The position numbers were made by a program, and so were the translations under genes. Shown here in pieces: positions 1 through 11,915 of a DNA stretch of 64,000 nt. This stretch comes from Tubulanus polymorphus (taxonomy: Eukaryota > Nemertea > Palaeonemertea > Tubulaniformes > Tubulanidae), in NCBI RefSeq assembly GCF_964204645.1, contig NC_134026.1:12178450-12242449 (forward strand), in the 5' to 3' direction. The stretch's first letter is position 1. Each line of letters begins with the position of its first letter. The notes under the pieces are model-generated. The model was not told where the DNA came from and did not search any database. It saw nothing but the letters and a program-made list of their open reading frames with translations.

Positions 1-950
1 TCAGAATTATTTTTGGTGCTGATAGATACTTGATAGATGAAATCTAAATCATCCGTGTTTATAGCATCTTTAGAATTGGACATTTTTACAGAGTTTGTAA
101 GTCACATGCAATGGACTCCGCTTTCAGTTGAATATACTCAGTTGGTTTCCTGCTCTCTTTCGTGATATTGTTATCACCAGTAACAATATATCGACCTCTT
201 GAATGTCAAAACTGGACGGACCTTTATTGGAAAACATAATTTTGTCCCCTGTCCAAACTTATCAAGACAATAATACCAATAGTTTGGTAATGGCAGCAAT
301 AGAAAATCATCTTGAGAGTACAACTTATGACCACCAGCTGAATCGGTACCTTTCCCATAGAATATGTGCCGATAAATATCTAGTCGAAATGGTATTCTCG
401 CTGTTAGAATTCCTAGAATTTTGTATAAACATGATCCGCGAAGACATCCGCTGTATTCAACAAGTCAATCTGCTCAACAGGTGGGTCATCATACCGTAAA
501 TCGGGGTGACTTGAGACACTTTTTTGTGATTTATTTAAATACAGCTCGTGGACCTACTTACAATCCACCCAAATGATGATTATTTGAAAAATAATTGGTC
601 CCTCTTCAGGTCTAGGCATGATGGAAAAATGTGTCTAATGATTTTCTCAATTTTTTTATTCAATAACAACTGTCTCATGTCACCCCTAGGTGAGGGGTGA
701 CTCGAGACATACAGAAAGCTATGTTCTTTCCAAGGCCCTTCCGAAAAAATAATCAAAATATTAGTTGAAAAATCGTTTTTATTTCAAAATAAAACGTTGA
801 ATGAAAAATTAAGTCGGGACTCTTTATTGTTTCAAACATTTAAGTAAATCATTAACATAGAACTCTCAAACGAAAATTAACTTATCATCGCTTGTCAGAC
901 CTTGATTGGCGCACGCCAAATATCAAAGCAACACGAACCCTTGCTGCAAA
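1..950. other. AT-rich DNA without a supported gene
   Basis: I see no coding region I can support here. One open stretch on the + strand (203-499, 98 codons) matches no family I know and lacks strong coding character, so it is not annotated as a gene. Confidence 0.4.
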
Positions 951-1164
951 CCTTTCATTGGTCTTATTACACACCCCAAGATGTCTTGGGCGGACAGTTT
1001 AACGCTCAGTGCCCACCAGTCTATAAATCTAGCCAATAGTCCGTCGTATTTTACTGGCAGGTTTGCTCTATGAATAGCAGGCATCTGATTGGCTAGACTG
1101 GTGGGCGCTGAGTATTTATCTGTCGGCCTAAGAAATCTTGGACAATGTAATAGACCAATGAAGG
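951..1164. repeat. Palindromic MITE-like foldback
   Basis: The left part (CCTTTCATTGGTCT at 951) returns as its reverse complement near 1152-1164 (AGACCAATGAAGG). Inner blocks also pair: CAGTGCCCACCAGTCT near 1006 with AGACTGGTGGGCGCTG near 1096. The arms are imperfect over about 100 bp each. The small size, lack of coding capacity and foldback shape suggest a MITE; no family is recognised and no target duplication was found. Confidence 0.6.
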
Positions 1165-1288
1165 GTCTGCGGCCGGGTGTATGTTGCTGTGATATTCGGC
1201 GGGCAGCAATCAAACGAAATGATTTGTCAGACTTGCTTATGAATGAGTAAAGTCTTTAGTTAACAACACCTTTCCATTAATTGATATC

Positions 1289-1365
1289 AGTAATTGGAAA
1301 AGTAGCCTTTCAGATCAGAGGTCGAGACACCACTCATCACCACAAATAATTTTTTTCCCTTATAA
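1289..1365 (+). repeat. Terminal repeat remnant, PolB end of relic A
   Basis: Starts AGTAATTGG and continues with CCTTTCAGATCAGAGGTCGA. The same succession (AGTAATAGGGG, then CTTTCAGG, then AAAGGTCGA) begins the left end of Mav1 at 47706, and a related one begins relic D at 22659. Maverick termini are known to begin 5'-AG. Sharing this block between a PolB-side end and two HNH-side ends is what a terminal inverted repeat predicts. The PolB start codon lies 77 bp inside the end. Confidence 0.6.
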
Positions 1366-4205
1366 ATGGAGAATGAACAACAGCCAGAAAACAATAATGT
1401 CAATAAAAATCAATATTATTGCCAATATTGTAAAAAATACATCGATAAATCCCAAAAATCACGACATGAAAAATCTGCAAATCATATAAAAAATGGAATA
1501 GATTTTGAAACTCCAGAAAATTCCAATGAAAGAAAAGAACGATTAGATGATATGAATGTGGATGAAATAAAATGTGAAGTTTGTAATGAATTTATAGTAA
1601 AAAGGAATTATAATAGACATCTCGAATCACAAAAACACCATCAAAATTTGAGTAATAATGTTTTAGGAAAAGATTATTTCGATGATAAACCTCAAAAAGT
1701 AAAAAAAACCAACTTCAAAAACTAAATCCATTTCAAATAAACCTTACATGGAAAATGTTAGAAATTATATCGATACTCTTGAAATAAAAGATACAATTGA
1801 AATTTTAGAAACATTACATAGTAAAATTGGTCCTGCAGCTATTATATTTAGATTTTTTAAATGTACAACAATAGAAGATTATAGTAAATTTAATGAAATA
1901 ATAGAAAAAATACTAGATTTGATAACAGATGTTGAATATCCAAAAATTAGTATCTCTGGGAAAGTAAGTTTTATAAAGTCAGAAGAAAAAATGAATTATA
2001 ATATTCAAACACTCTCTGAAGAAATAATTTCAAAAACGCAAATAAAAGAGAAGTTAGAAAAAATATTTAATGAATTTAAACGTCATATTGAAGAAAGATA
2101 TTTTGAGGGTTCTGGCTTAACATTGAATGAAATTGTATATTTAGATTTAAATGTTTATAATACAAAAAGAAATAAAACATCAAAAAGTATTAAGATGTTT
2201 AAAAATGATTCAAACTTTACAACAGAAAAGGATATTAAAGCATCATCTTATATTAAATTACCATTTACAACAAAAGCAGTAATAAATATTCAAAATTAAG
2301 ATAATAAATGTTTTCTATGGTCAATTATTAGTTGCTTACATCCAACACAGGAAAATGTTTGTAGAATAACATATTACCGGAAATATGAAACATTATATAA
2401 AATTGATCAATATCCAGTAACTATAAAAATGATACCCAAAATAGAAAAAATTAATACTTCAAAAATAAATGTATTTGAATTAATGCAATTACCAAATACA
2501 AAAGGTGAAAATATTAAAGATTATACATTGGAAGCTTTATATTTAACAGAATATTATGATGATGAAAATGCTATAGATTTGTTATATTACAAAAAAGATG
2601 GAAATGAACATTATATGTGGTTAAAACAAATTGATTTATTCTTTAGAACAGAAAGTGATCACCATAATAAAATGTATCTATGTAGAAAATGTTTATCTAA
2701 ATTTATGACTGAGAATACATTATTAAAACATTAAGAATTATGTGATAATAAAGGTTTTTGTAAATTAATAATGCCAACAGAAAAAGATTATAAATTGAAA
2801 TTTACTAATCATAAATTTAAGAATATTGTTCCATTTGTAATTTATGGGGATTTTGAATCGTTGAATAAAGAATTAGCTGATCAAGATAGAAAATAAATAT
2901 ATAACAAAAAGCAATTATTAAAATCAATGGATAAAGGAAATGAATTAAATGAAGACACAATACAAGACCCACCAATTATAAATACAATTAAAAAAGTTCA
3001 TCAAAGAGCTGCTGCTTATGGAATTTACATAAAATCAAATTATCCTGAATTATATGAAAGTCAATATATTTCTTTTTGAGGTGAAGATGTAGTTAATAAT
3101 TTTTGTAACAAAATAATTGAATTAGAAAGTGATTTTGCAGAATTATTAAACAAAAATAAAAGAATAGTTATGACAAAAGAAGATGAAATTGATTTTAATT
3201 ATGCAACTCATTGTTGTTATTGTGAAAAACGTTTTTATTCATTTGATAAAAAAAGTTAGAGATCATGATCATTTAAATTCAAAATATCGTGGAGCTGCTC
3301 ATGAAGATTGTAATTTACAAGCTAAAAGAGTTAATTTCCTACCAATATTATTTCATAATTTATCAGGTTATGATACCCATCTATTTATAAAACAATTATC
3401 GGGAAAATTGGGCGCAATTAATCAAGAAATAGAAGAATATAATGCTGTGAATGGTGTAAATGTAAGAAAATATGATTTTAAAATATTAGCTAAAACCTCT
3501 GAAAATTATATTTCATTTCAATTTGGTTCCATTAGATTTTTAGATTCTTATAGATTTCTAGCAAGTTCATTAGATAATTTATCAAAAAGTTTAGTTGATA
3601 ATGATTTTATAATAACTCGATATTATTATCCAAATGAACAAGATTTTAAATTATTGAGATATAAAGGCGCAATACCTTACTCATTTTATAAAACGCATGA
3701 TGATTTCAAAGAAACAAAATTAATGAAAGAACAATTTTATGATCAATTAAAAAATGAGTACGTGAAAGATGAAGTGTTTAATAGAACATTAAATATTTGG
3801 AATTATTTCAAAAAAGAAAATCATAGGCAATTAGTAGATTCATATTTAAAATCAGATGTTATGATAATAGCCGATATATTTGAAAAATTTAGAGAAGTCA
3901 ATTTGAATCATTTTAATGTTGATCCCTGCTATTGCTACTCTAGTCCAGGTTTAACCTGGCAATGTGGTTTAAGATTTACAGATATAAAAATGGATTTGTT
4001 AACAAATATAGATATGGTTTTATTGTTTGAAAAATCTATTAGAGGTGGAATTAGTGGTGTTATGGGAGATAGATATTTTAAATCAAATGATGAATATAAA
4101 TTATTATATATTGACGCCAATAATTTATATGGTTGGGCAATGATGCAACCTCAACCATATAAAAATTTTATATTAACAGTATTAAAAACAGGATATTTCA
4201 TATAC
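1366..4205 (+). pseudogene. Maverick PolB, broken and 3'-truncated (relic A)
   Basis: N-terminal two thirds of a family B DNA polymerase. The start ATG lies in a TAAATGG context. Two C2H2-like zinc fingers open the protein (about 1408-1490 and 1570-1665). A conserved region matching Mav1 63400-64000 follows, then the exonuclease region (FVIYGDFESLN near 2836), the endonuclease-VII-like zinc block (KVRDHDHLN near 3254), the FHNLSGYD block and polymerase motif A (YIDANNLYGWAM near 4110). Breaks: frameshift in an A-run near 1706, in-frame stops at 2297, 2732, 2894 and 3078, and a frameshift near 3240. Homology ends about 4205, before motifs B and C. Without those it cannot polymerise DNA. Confidence 0.9.
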
Positions 4206-4411
4206 AGGAACCGTCAGGAACATATAAAATATGTCATTTATAAGGCATATTCATCGCGGAACTTACCTAAAATTTCATAGATGCGTAAAATATCGTAAAA
4301 ACTCTATTCTTCAACCGATATCAAAAATTTTTTCACCGAGGAGTAGCTCTCGTGGGTGCAGCCATTGTGGTGCTAAATGCGCATGCGTGAGTTGTATACG
4401 TCATCTAAAAA

Positions 4412-5594
4412 TTACCTAAATGGATTGCATTTAGTCGCAACGCGCGACGCTGCTATCCAGCTAGGTCGAATCCCGCACACCCGTAAATGAGTGATTGACG
4501 GCGTTACTGATCCAACCAGTGTGTAATACACTGATATAGGACGAGCTTCCTCCTGTTCAGATAATTGCTCGTAGTTCAGACGAACAAGTGTGGGTAAGTG
4601 AACTGTTGGGAGTGATGATTTACTTGGAGTCTCTTGAAGATTGGTCTGGGGGTTGGACTGGCGGCGATGGCACTTTGTGGCAGGATGATTTGCGTAGCAG
4701 ATGCGACACTTGTGTGCAAAGCTGCAGGTTTTTCTGTTGCACGAGTCAGGACTGTTGAAAGCGTAGCAGTACCTGGACCATCGGTTTTGTTGCGTACGAA
4801 ACAGCTTCTTCCCGTTTTGTATCGGAGCGCCTCGCGTCTTAGCCTCCATCCAAATCTCCCAGTTTATCGAATCCCATTTACTACTATCATTATTTGCCCG
4901 CAAAGCACGAAAGTTTTGATCGTAGAACGCCCAGTCCCCACCCTGGAGGGCCAAGTTCTGGACACTCCGACCATACTTGATAAGTGAGATCGCCGCGTCC
5001 ATATGTCGGCGCAGATAAACGGTGGAGAAAATCTCGAAAGCCTGTAGCCATTGGCTGATCGACTTTATAGCCGAAGCTTTGCTGGGAGCGATTGAAAGGG
5101 AGGGGATATGTTGCCCCGGAACTGGGACAACACTGAAAGCATAACTGCACTCAGGCTTTCGTAGCAAAATAGAGAAATCAACAAACTTCCCTGCCCAAAC
5201 AGATTGCTTGATCCTTTGTGGTACGAGGGCATCTAAGGCCATGGCTGATGATTGGAACTGATCAAAATCATTTGCTTGGGGGTCGTCTTGTACGTGAAAA
5301 CCTTGCCGCTCCGGATTAATTCCTCCACTATCAGACGACTGGCCGGATGCTTCTTCCTGAAGCACACGTTCTTCTCTTGATGGCTGAGTTGGATTAACCG
5401 GTGTGACCGGTACGAGGGATGCAGCCCGCTAACAGTGATTCGATGAGCTTGTCGACCCTAGTCTGCTTGTCTGCTAAATTTCTCAATGCATCGTCAGGTA
5501 TCGATGTGCTGGGCGGCTGACTGGGAGCTTTTCCCCTCGCTGAAGATTTGCGTCTTTTTGGCTTAGAGGTTATCTGCTGCGTTCGTCTTTTCAT
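4412..5594 (-). pseudogene. Gag-like ORF of a DIRS/Ngaro-type retrotransposon
   Basis: Two overlapping minus-strand frames (5594-5394 and 5365-4412) joined by one frameshift. The upstream part is a basic, Lys/Arg-rich leader. The main part has the features of structural proteins of tyrosine-recombinase retrotransposons: a conserved core (ALVPQRIKQSVWAGKFVDFS, ISQWLQAFEIFSTVYL) and a C-terminal Cys/His array (CYAFN...C...CSFAH-CRICYANHPATKC). No reverse transcriptase from the same element is found beside it, so it is a fragment lying in the gap of relic A. Class assignment is from family recognition and is moderately sure. Confidence 0.65.
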
Positions 5595-5637
5595 TTACGT
5601 ATAATCGAAGAGAAAACGGGGTTTGCGCCATGTATGC

Positions 5638-6310
5638 CACTTTACCCGAAATGGACGACGGGTAATATTATGCTCGAAATAGACGCCGAACTATAATTAA
5701 TCATTTATTTACTATGTACCCGAAATAGACGACGGGTAGATATTATGCTCGAAATAGACGCCGAGCTACAATGAGTTATTTATTTTCAATTAATTATTTA
5801 TTTATTATGTACCCGAAATAGACAACGGGTAATATTATGCCCGAATTAGGTGACGAGCTACAATTAATTTTTATTTACTATGTACCCGAAATAGACGACG
5901 GGTAATATAATGCCCGAAATTGACGACGAGCTACAATTAATTATAGTATTTACTATGTACCCGAAAAAGACGACGGGTTATATTATGCCCGAAATAGACG
6001 ACGAGCTACAATTGATTATTTATCTACTATGTACCCGAAATAGACGACGGGTAATATTATGCCCGAAATAGACGACGAGCTACAATTAATTATTTATCTA
6101 CTATGTACCCGAAATAGACGACGGGTAATATTATGCCCGAAATAGACGACGAGCTTCAATTAATTATTCATCCACTATGTACCCGAAATAGACGACGGGT
6201 AATATTATGCCCTAAATATACGACGACCTACAATTAATTATATTATTTTCTATGTAGGCCTACCCGAAGTAGACAACGGGTTATGCTCGGGATAGAGACG
6301 ATGAACTATG
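5638..6310. repeat. 74-bp tandem repeat (minisatellite)
   Basis: About nine units with a period of 74 bp, measured between successive GTACCCGAAA positions 6031, 6105 and 6179. Each unit holds two related half-units: CCCGAAATAGACGACGGG and GCCCGAAATAGACGACGAGC, spaced by an AT-rich stretch. The outer units at 5640-5800 and beyond 6230 are degenerate, as expected at array edges. Confidence 0.9.
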
Positions 6311-6895
6311 ATTTATATTATATTCAGCTAATACCCGAGATATACGACGGCAATCAATTATACTTATGCATCCAAGTTATGTTCGGCCCAACAATTGACG
6401 GCGGGCTGAACCAAAATAATGTAGTAATTGCTAAGATCTTTTTGCTCAAGCCGGCCGGTTGAAAAGGAAAATCACTGAAAATACTACTCTTTGTTACATG
6501 TGTGAACTTCAAAGATCAGTTCAAGTAAGGGTCAAGCAAACGTCTATACGGGCATAACATCTTCTGGGTCAACCTTACTATGATTGATTGATTGATGTGT
6601 TGTAAGGTAGGCCTATATAACGATGAGCTGTTCGGCATTATTTTATAGGTCAAACAGGAGTTTTCAACTACAGACGTTTCGCTGCATTTACAATTGAACC
6701 ACGGATGCTTCTAAACAACTTAAGATTACCGGCATTATTGAAGTGGACACCGTCAGTCAAATACAAATGAAACCTGGAGTTCCATAAACCCCCGTGTCTC
6801 CAAGAAAATAATTGTTTGCATTCTTGACAAGCCGCTTTTAAGAAATTCCCTGGCTGGTGAACCCTCTTATTCCCCTCAATTTCGTTGAAATTTCG

Positions 6896-7270
6896 CTATT
6901 TTAACCTGCTTATGGGGTCACAAATATACACGATAGCACCTGTAACGTCGGTGACGTGCGTTGTAAATTGAAAAATTTTCATACCAATGAATGCCGGAGT
7001 TAAATCTCGGTCATTCAAATCATTCCCTCCAATCTGTAAAATCACAATATGCGGCATATCTATCGTTATGGATGAAGTAATACCCATGTCATGAAATTTA
7101 TCTATTGTGGCACCACCGATACCGATTAAAATGGGGGCAGCAATATCTATATCGGAAATACCCCAATCGGCCGTGAGGGAGGGGAGATTACCTGTGTTCT
7201 CCAACACAAACTCGCCCAAACGACGGATATAACTATGGCCAACATTAACAACTTTACGTGACATTTCCAC
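6896..7270 (-). pseudogene. SGNH/GDSL-hydrolase-like fragment
   Basis: A 124-codon minus-strand ORF. It has two recognisable SGNH blocks: GHSYIRRL near the N-terminus (with the candidate nucleophile Ser) and IGGNDL near residue 80 (block III, Gly-x-Asn-Asp). The C-terminal His/Asp block is not seen, so the domain is incomplete. Such domains occur in structural ORFs of several invertebrate retroelements, so this is probably a piece of the same kind of element as the gag-like ORF at 4412-5594. That link is inference; an unrelated hydrolase fragment is possible. Confidence 0.45.
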
Positions 7271-8885
7271 AACGGACGTTGAAAATATAATATTATGATG
7301 GAAGCATGCGAAACCGAAGGATTACAACCGATTTAAAACGAATAAAAAAATTCTTTACTACTTTTCGTTCTGTCCTGTTGTGGTGCAGAAGAAAGAAAGG
7401 CTTGACGTTTATTATCAGAATACAATTTACGTACCGGTAATATTTACAATAAGCATATTAGGGCAAACGCACCAGCTGTTTGACCTAATTAAATCAACAA
7501 GGAATTTAATGTTGACCTACTCGTTACCATGGCAACCCCATGATGGCAACTAGGCTAAGACAACAAATGGTTGTCATGGTAACGTATAAACTGAACGTTA
7601 CAAATCATAAAAAATGGGGGTATTACGCCACCAAGCCTTTCTAGTCGCAAAAAATGCGATGTGCAACCAGTCACATATCTTTGCTTTTCGGAAATTTTGC
7701 TCAAACAAATAGATAAAAAGGTCAACTTTCTATACGATATTGCCATGAGTCAAATAAAGTTAAATTTCAATGAGCAACCCAACTGCACATTACTCATTCA
7801 AATTGAACTAACTTTGAATCATTGGGAAAAAAGTTAGATGGATATATTGGGAGAGATTTTGATGATTCTCAAATCCAGCCAAGCACACTAAATGGACACA
7901 CTTCCTGCCAAACATCAAACATCAACATAAACATCAAGCACATATCCGAACCATTTTTTCTGCCATGATAAATATAGTTGCAAATCAGCAATAACAGGTT
8001 TCTGCACATCCTTGTTCGTATTCTTGATCTTGTCTGGATAATGTGTCGACCACGATCGCGTGTACCCGATGCAGCCAAACCATGCCATAAAAATGAAGGG
8101 AATTTAGAATCCTGTTCAACCGTCAACACGGTTTTATAAAAGGACGGTCGATAAACAGTCAATTAGGCCTACTTTGAAACCATGGATGTCTGGACCAGAT
8201 AGTTATTTGACTCTGGAAAATCGACTGTTGGGACTATTAGTATTTATGGATTTCGAAAAAGCATTTAATTGATAATAAACAACATCAGCGATTAATAAAC
8301 AAGCTATTCGGAAACGGTATCAATTATGGGTCGTTTAAATGGCTTAGCAGATTTCTCTGAACGAAAGCAGGTGGCCGAAATCAAAGGAACTGTCTCATCT
8401 TGGAATAAATCGGTCTAACTAGTGGAGTCACACAAAGTAGTATCCTAAATCGACTTCTCTTCAATATCCTAATAGATGATATACAGAATAATTCAAAATG
8501 TACAGAGTATATTTCCAAAACGATCTTAACAAGCTGTGTTCTGTTCATGGTCAAAAAGTTGGGCTTCTAATCTACCTGAAAGGCATGATATGGATATTGG
8601 ATAACAAGAAAACCTAGGTTCAGATTATGCTTTTGTGTTCGAATGAGAAGATTATTTTGTTTGAATTAAGAATACTTATCATAACGAAGACCATCTTATT
8701 TCACCAAAATTTTGCTCTTTGGAACGAAAAACTCTTCGATCGAACAATATATCTGTTCGAACAAAAACGTAATGTTCTGCAGGAAATCTTGTTCAAATAA
8801 AAACAATTCTGTTTGATCGAACAATACGCCTTTTGTTCGAACGAAAACTTCTTCGTTCTGACAAAAAAATTTGTTTGAATAAAAA
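7271..8885. other. No gene seen; degenerate TTCGAAC-rich repeat at the end
   Basis: No supported coding sequence. From about 8690 to 8880 there are many degenerate copies of a short palindrome-like word (TTCGAACAAAA or its complement). Relic A resumes directly after this at about 8886, so the block lies inside the segment that replaced four relic A genes. Confidence 0.4.
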
Positions 8886-9178
8886 GCATTAGAGAAAAAT
8901 ATTAAAGCAGTAGAAGAATATAGAGAAAAAAGACAAAATTATATGGTACATATTGATAAAGAATTACATTATCAAAATATTTCACACCGAGATTTTAAAT
9001 CAGTTGATGAAGCTATGAGTTTATATAATTCAGTAACAAATCGTGAACAATTACATCTATATAAACCAAATTATCAGATCATTACCCACCGAGTAAAAAA
9101 CAACAAAAATATGAAATAATTTGGATTTTAGGAGGAACAATTATTGTTATATTTGTTGCATATAAATTTACTAATTAG
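8886..9178 (+). pseudogene. Homologue of Mav1 small membrane protein (relic A)
   Basis: Translates to a protein closely similar to the C-terminal part of the Mav1 gene at 58457-58874: the stretch EEYREKRQNYM followed by ISHRDFKSVDEAMSLYN aligns directly. The reading frame shifts near 9078. The hydrophobic C-terminal segment (WILGGTIIVIFVAY, about 9122-9165) is still present in another frame. The N-terminal part is absent, because homology starts at the repeat border at 8886. It helps to reconstruct where the Mav1 copy is frameshifted. Confidence 0.8.
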
Positions 9179-9198
9179 TAATTTTTTCACAACATAAA

Positions 9199-11329
9199 TG
9201 GAAGATAAAATGGATGGCGTTAACAATATTCCTCATCATATAAATAAGACTAAATTGAAATCATATTAAGACTTGGGGTCCAGGGACACCATGCCCACTT
9301 GGGAAGTGGTTTCAAATGTCCAACAATCTAACAATTTCAATATATAACGCCCCATGGTGACCATATACAAAAACCAATGACCTTGAAACCCACCACAATC
9401 ATAGAACATGTCAGCAGCTACGATTTTGTAATTGATTGTTATAACAAAATATGCCTCGTTACCAATTTAATATGGAAATACTAAGTTACTCTACTATTCG
9501 ACACCCCCTGGTGACCATATGCAAACCCAATGACCTTGAACCTCACCACAATAATAGCACATGTCATGAAATACAACTTTGCATTTGATTGGGGTAACAA
9601 AATATTCCTAGGTACCAATCTAATAAGGAAATACTTAGATATTCTACTATTCAACGCCCCCTGGTGACCATATAGAATAACTAATGCCCTAAAAACTCAC
9701 CAAAATCATAGGAAGATGACATGAGCTACAACTTTGCAATTGATTGTGGTAACAAAATATGCATAGGTACTAATATAATATAGAAATACTAAGTTATTGT
9801 ATTATTCAACGCTGCCTGGTGGCCATATACAAAAACCAATGACCTTGAAACCCACCACAATCATAGAACTTGTCAGCAGCTACGATTTTGTAATTGATTG
9901 TGATAACAAAATATGCCTCGTTACCAATTTAATATGGAAATACTAAGTTATTCTACTATTCGACACCCTCTGGTGACCATATGCAAACCCAATGACCTTG
10001 AACCTCACCACAATCATAGCACATGTCATGAACTACAACCTTGCATTAGATCATGGTAACAAAATATTCCTAGGTACCAATCTAATAAGGAAATACTTAG
10101 TAATTCTACTATTCAACGCCCCCTGGTGACCATATAGCATAACTAATGTCATAAGAACTCACCAAAATCATAGGAAGTTGACATGAGCTACAACTTTCCA
10201 ATTGATCGTGGTAACAAAATATGTATAGGTACTAATATAATACAGAAATACTAACCCTGGTGGCCATTTACAAAAACCAATGACCTCGAAACTCACGAAG
10301 ATCATAGAACACGTTATCAGCTACAACTTTCCAATTGATTATAGTAACACAATATGCTTAGGTATCAATTTAATTTTTCCCACCTACAAATGAGTACTGT
10401 TGACACCAAGATGGCCGCCAATTGCGTCATAATTGGCCAATCAAAAATACCTGTCTCAGGCATAAAACATCCTTTTCCATAGAATACCCATCACAAATTG
10501 CAATGAGAAATGGCAAACCAGTAGGCAGCTACAGGACCCGGAATCCGGCCAAAATTGACATTTTTGGGCACTATAAAGGTCCTAGGACGGCCATCTTTAG
10601 TCCGATCGACCTAATTTTTGACATGCTGATGGGCACTTGGTAGATTCAAGTATAGATACAAAAGATCAAGGTAATTGATCAAAGCGTCTTTTCCTCAATT
10701 TCCCTCAAAAACTTCAAAAATGGGTAAAAAATGCTGATTTTGGCGAGCAACAATGGCTGCCAGTCGGCCATCTTGATTCTGACAGGGCCAGTTTTTGGGC
10801 TGAAGATGAGTCTAGGGTAAATACAAGTATAAACCAAATATCAAGACATTACGTTGAAGCGTCTTCAAAACTTCCCAAAATAACTGGATTCCGTCTACGA
10901 ACGGACGGACGACGGACGAAAAGTGAACATAATAGCCAGCTGGGACTAAAGTCCCAAGTGGGCTAAAAAAACGGATATTAGAATTTTAAAATAATTTAAG
11001 TAATAAGAAAAACTATTGAAAAAGTAAAAATTAAATATTATTTTATTATTAGTGTTTCTGTTACAATTAGTTCTGTAATAACATTTTTTGCAATGTTCAG
11101 CCCATTAACACCTTTAGCTATATCAATTGGTGTTTTAGGTTCAAGTGTTCTAACTGGAATAAGTTCAAAATTAAATATAAAAAGTCATTAGAAAAAATTA
11201 AATCTGATATAAAAGAAATAAATGAATTAAAAATACATTAGATTAAATAATTAGTTTAAATGGAAATATTACAATTGAAGAACAAGATAAATTATCAAAA
11301 GAATTCATTTATTATTAATTTTTTCATTA
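9199..11329 (+). pseudogene. Homologue of Mav1 144-aa membrane protein, split by an insertion
   Basis: The first codons (9199-9266, start in TAAATGG) match the start of the Mav1 gene at 58004-58437. The rest resumes at 10966-11329, with a hydrophobic segment (SVITFFAMFSPLTPLAISIG) also seen in Mav1. The two parts are separated by the 1.7-kb insertion 9269-10963. Stops occur near 10995 and at about 11188 and 11239. It still shows the frame that Mav1 has lost by a one-base deletion near its membrane segment. Confidence 0.8.
9269..10963. mobile_element. 1.7-kb non-coding insertion with internal tandem repeats
   Basis: The borders can be read because the interrupted gene is known from Mav1: gene sequence stops at CATATTA (9268) and resumes with TAAAAAAACGG (10964). 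The duplicated dinucleotide is TA. The left end reads AGACTTGGGGTCC and the right end carries GTCCCAAGTGGGC, which pairs loosely with GCCCACTTGGGA just inside the left end. The body holds four to five tandem copies of a unit of about 175 bp containing CCCCTGGTGACCATAT and a unit ending in CTACAACTTTGCAATTGAT. No ORF supports a transposase, so it is non-autonomous. A related copy lies at 21915-22650. Confidence 0.7.
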
Positions 11330-11335
11330 TATAGA

Positions 11336-11915
11336 TGGGAGATAATTTTCCAAGATCTTTTCAATATGATAAATCAATTAAATATAATATTCCGGCAATA
11401 GATTTTAATTAAAATGTTTCATATAAAGATTTAGTTTTTAATTAATTGATGAATTTAAATATTTATGATACTGAAACTAATAATTTTAATGTTAAAATGG
11501 AAAATATATTTCATGTATATTTAATTGATTTTAAAAAATTGAAAGATGAAAACCATTGGTTATTAAAGTTTAATATGATATATTGGCAGAATCAATTAAA
11601 TTTTGCAGTTTATTGTGCAACAACAGGATGTGGAATAAGTTGGATTGATAATTTAAATAATTCAAAAAAAAATTAATTCAAAGTTTATTTAGATTTCATA
11701 CTTATTTTCAAATTAGAATAATACTTAATGAATTAGAATGTCCATTACCGGGATCAAAATATATTGAAGAATTAGATGATAATATTAATTTATCAAAGTT
11801 TTATAAGATTTGTAACGATTCTAATATAAATATAAATAATTCCAATTTTAGAACAAAAATTGGAACAATTAGATCAATTCCTTGTCCTGAAAATATGTTA
11901 GAATATTGTGTACTT
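11336..11915 (+). pseudogene. Homologue of Mav1 433-aa protein, truncated (relic A)
   Basis: Begins like the Mav1 gene at 56686-57987 (FPRSFQYDKSIKYNIPAID) and keeps its most conserved stretch, YWQNQLNFAVYCATTGCGIS. In-frame stops occur near 11409 and 11442, a frameshift near 11670, and homology ends about 11915. The former TAAATGG start context is now TAGATGG. Function unknown; see the Mav1 copy. Confidence 0.85.

Larger units (their letters stand above)
1289..11915 (+). mobile_element. Maverick/Polinton relic A
   Basis: Decayed copy of the same family as the element at 47706-64000, in opposite orientation. It keeps the PolB-side end (1289), PolB (1366-4205), and homologues of three genes that in Mav1 lie at 58457-58874, 58004-58437 and 56686-57987, in the same relative order. 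The genes between PolB and the first of these (113-, 251-, 118- and 73-aa) are missing and replaced at about 4206-8885 by unrelated repeats. A further 1.7-kb insertion sits at 9269-10963. Homology stops near 11915, so integrase, ATPase and capsid are lost. Every gene carries stops or frameshifts. Confidence 0.85.

Noticed and set aside
203-499. 98-codon open frame at the left edge.
   Set aside because: No recognisable motif, no upstream signal and no homologue in the window; kept only as a note.
923-1213. Minus-strand open frame of 96 codons.
   Set aside because: It coincides with the arms of a palindromic MITE; the frame is a by-product of the repeat.
4634-4987. Plus-strand open frame of 117 codons.
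   Set aside because: It lies antisense to the conserved gag-like protein at 4412-5365, which has recognisable zinc-binding residues.
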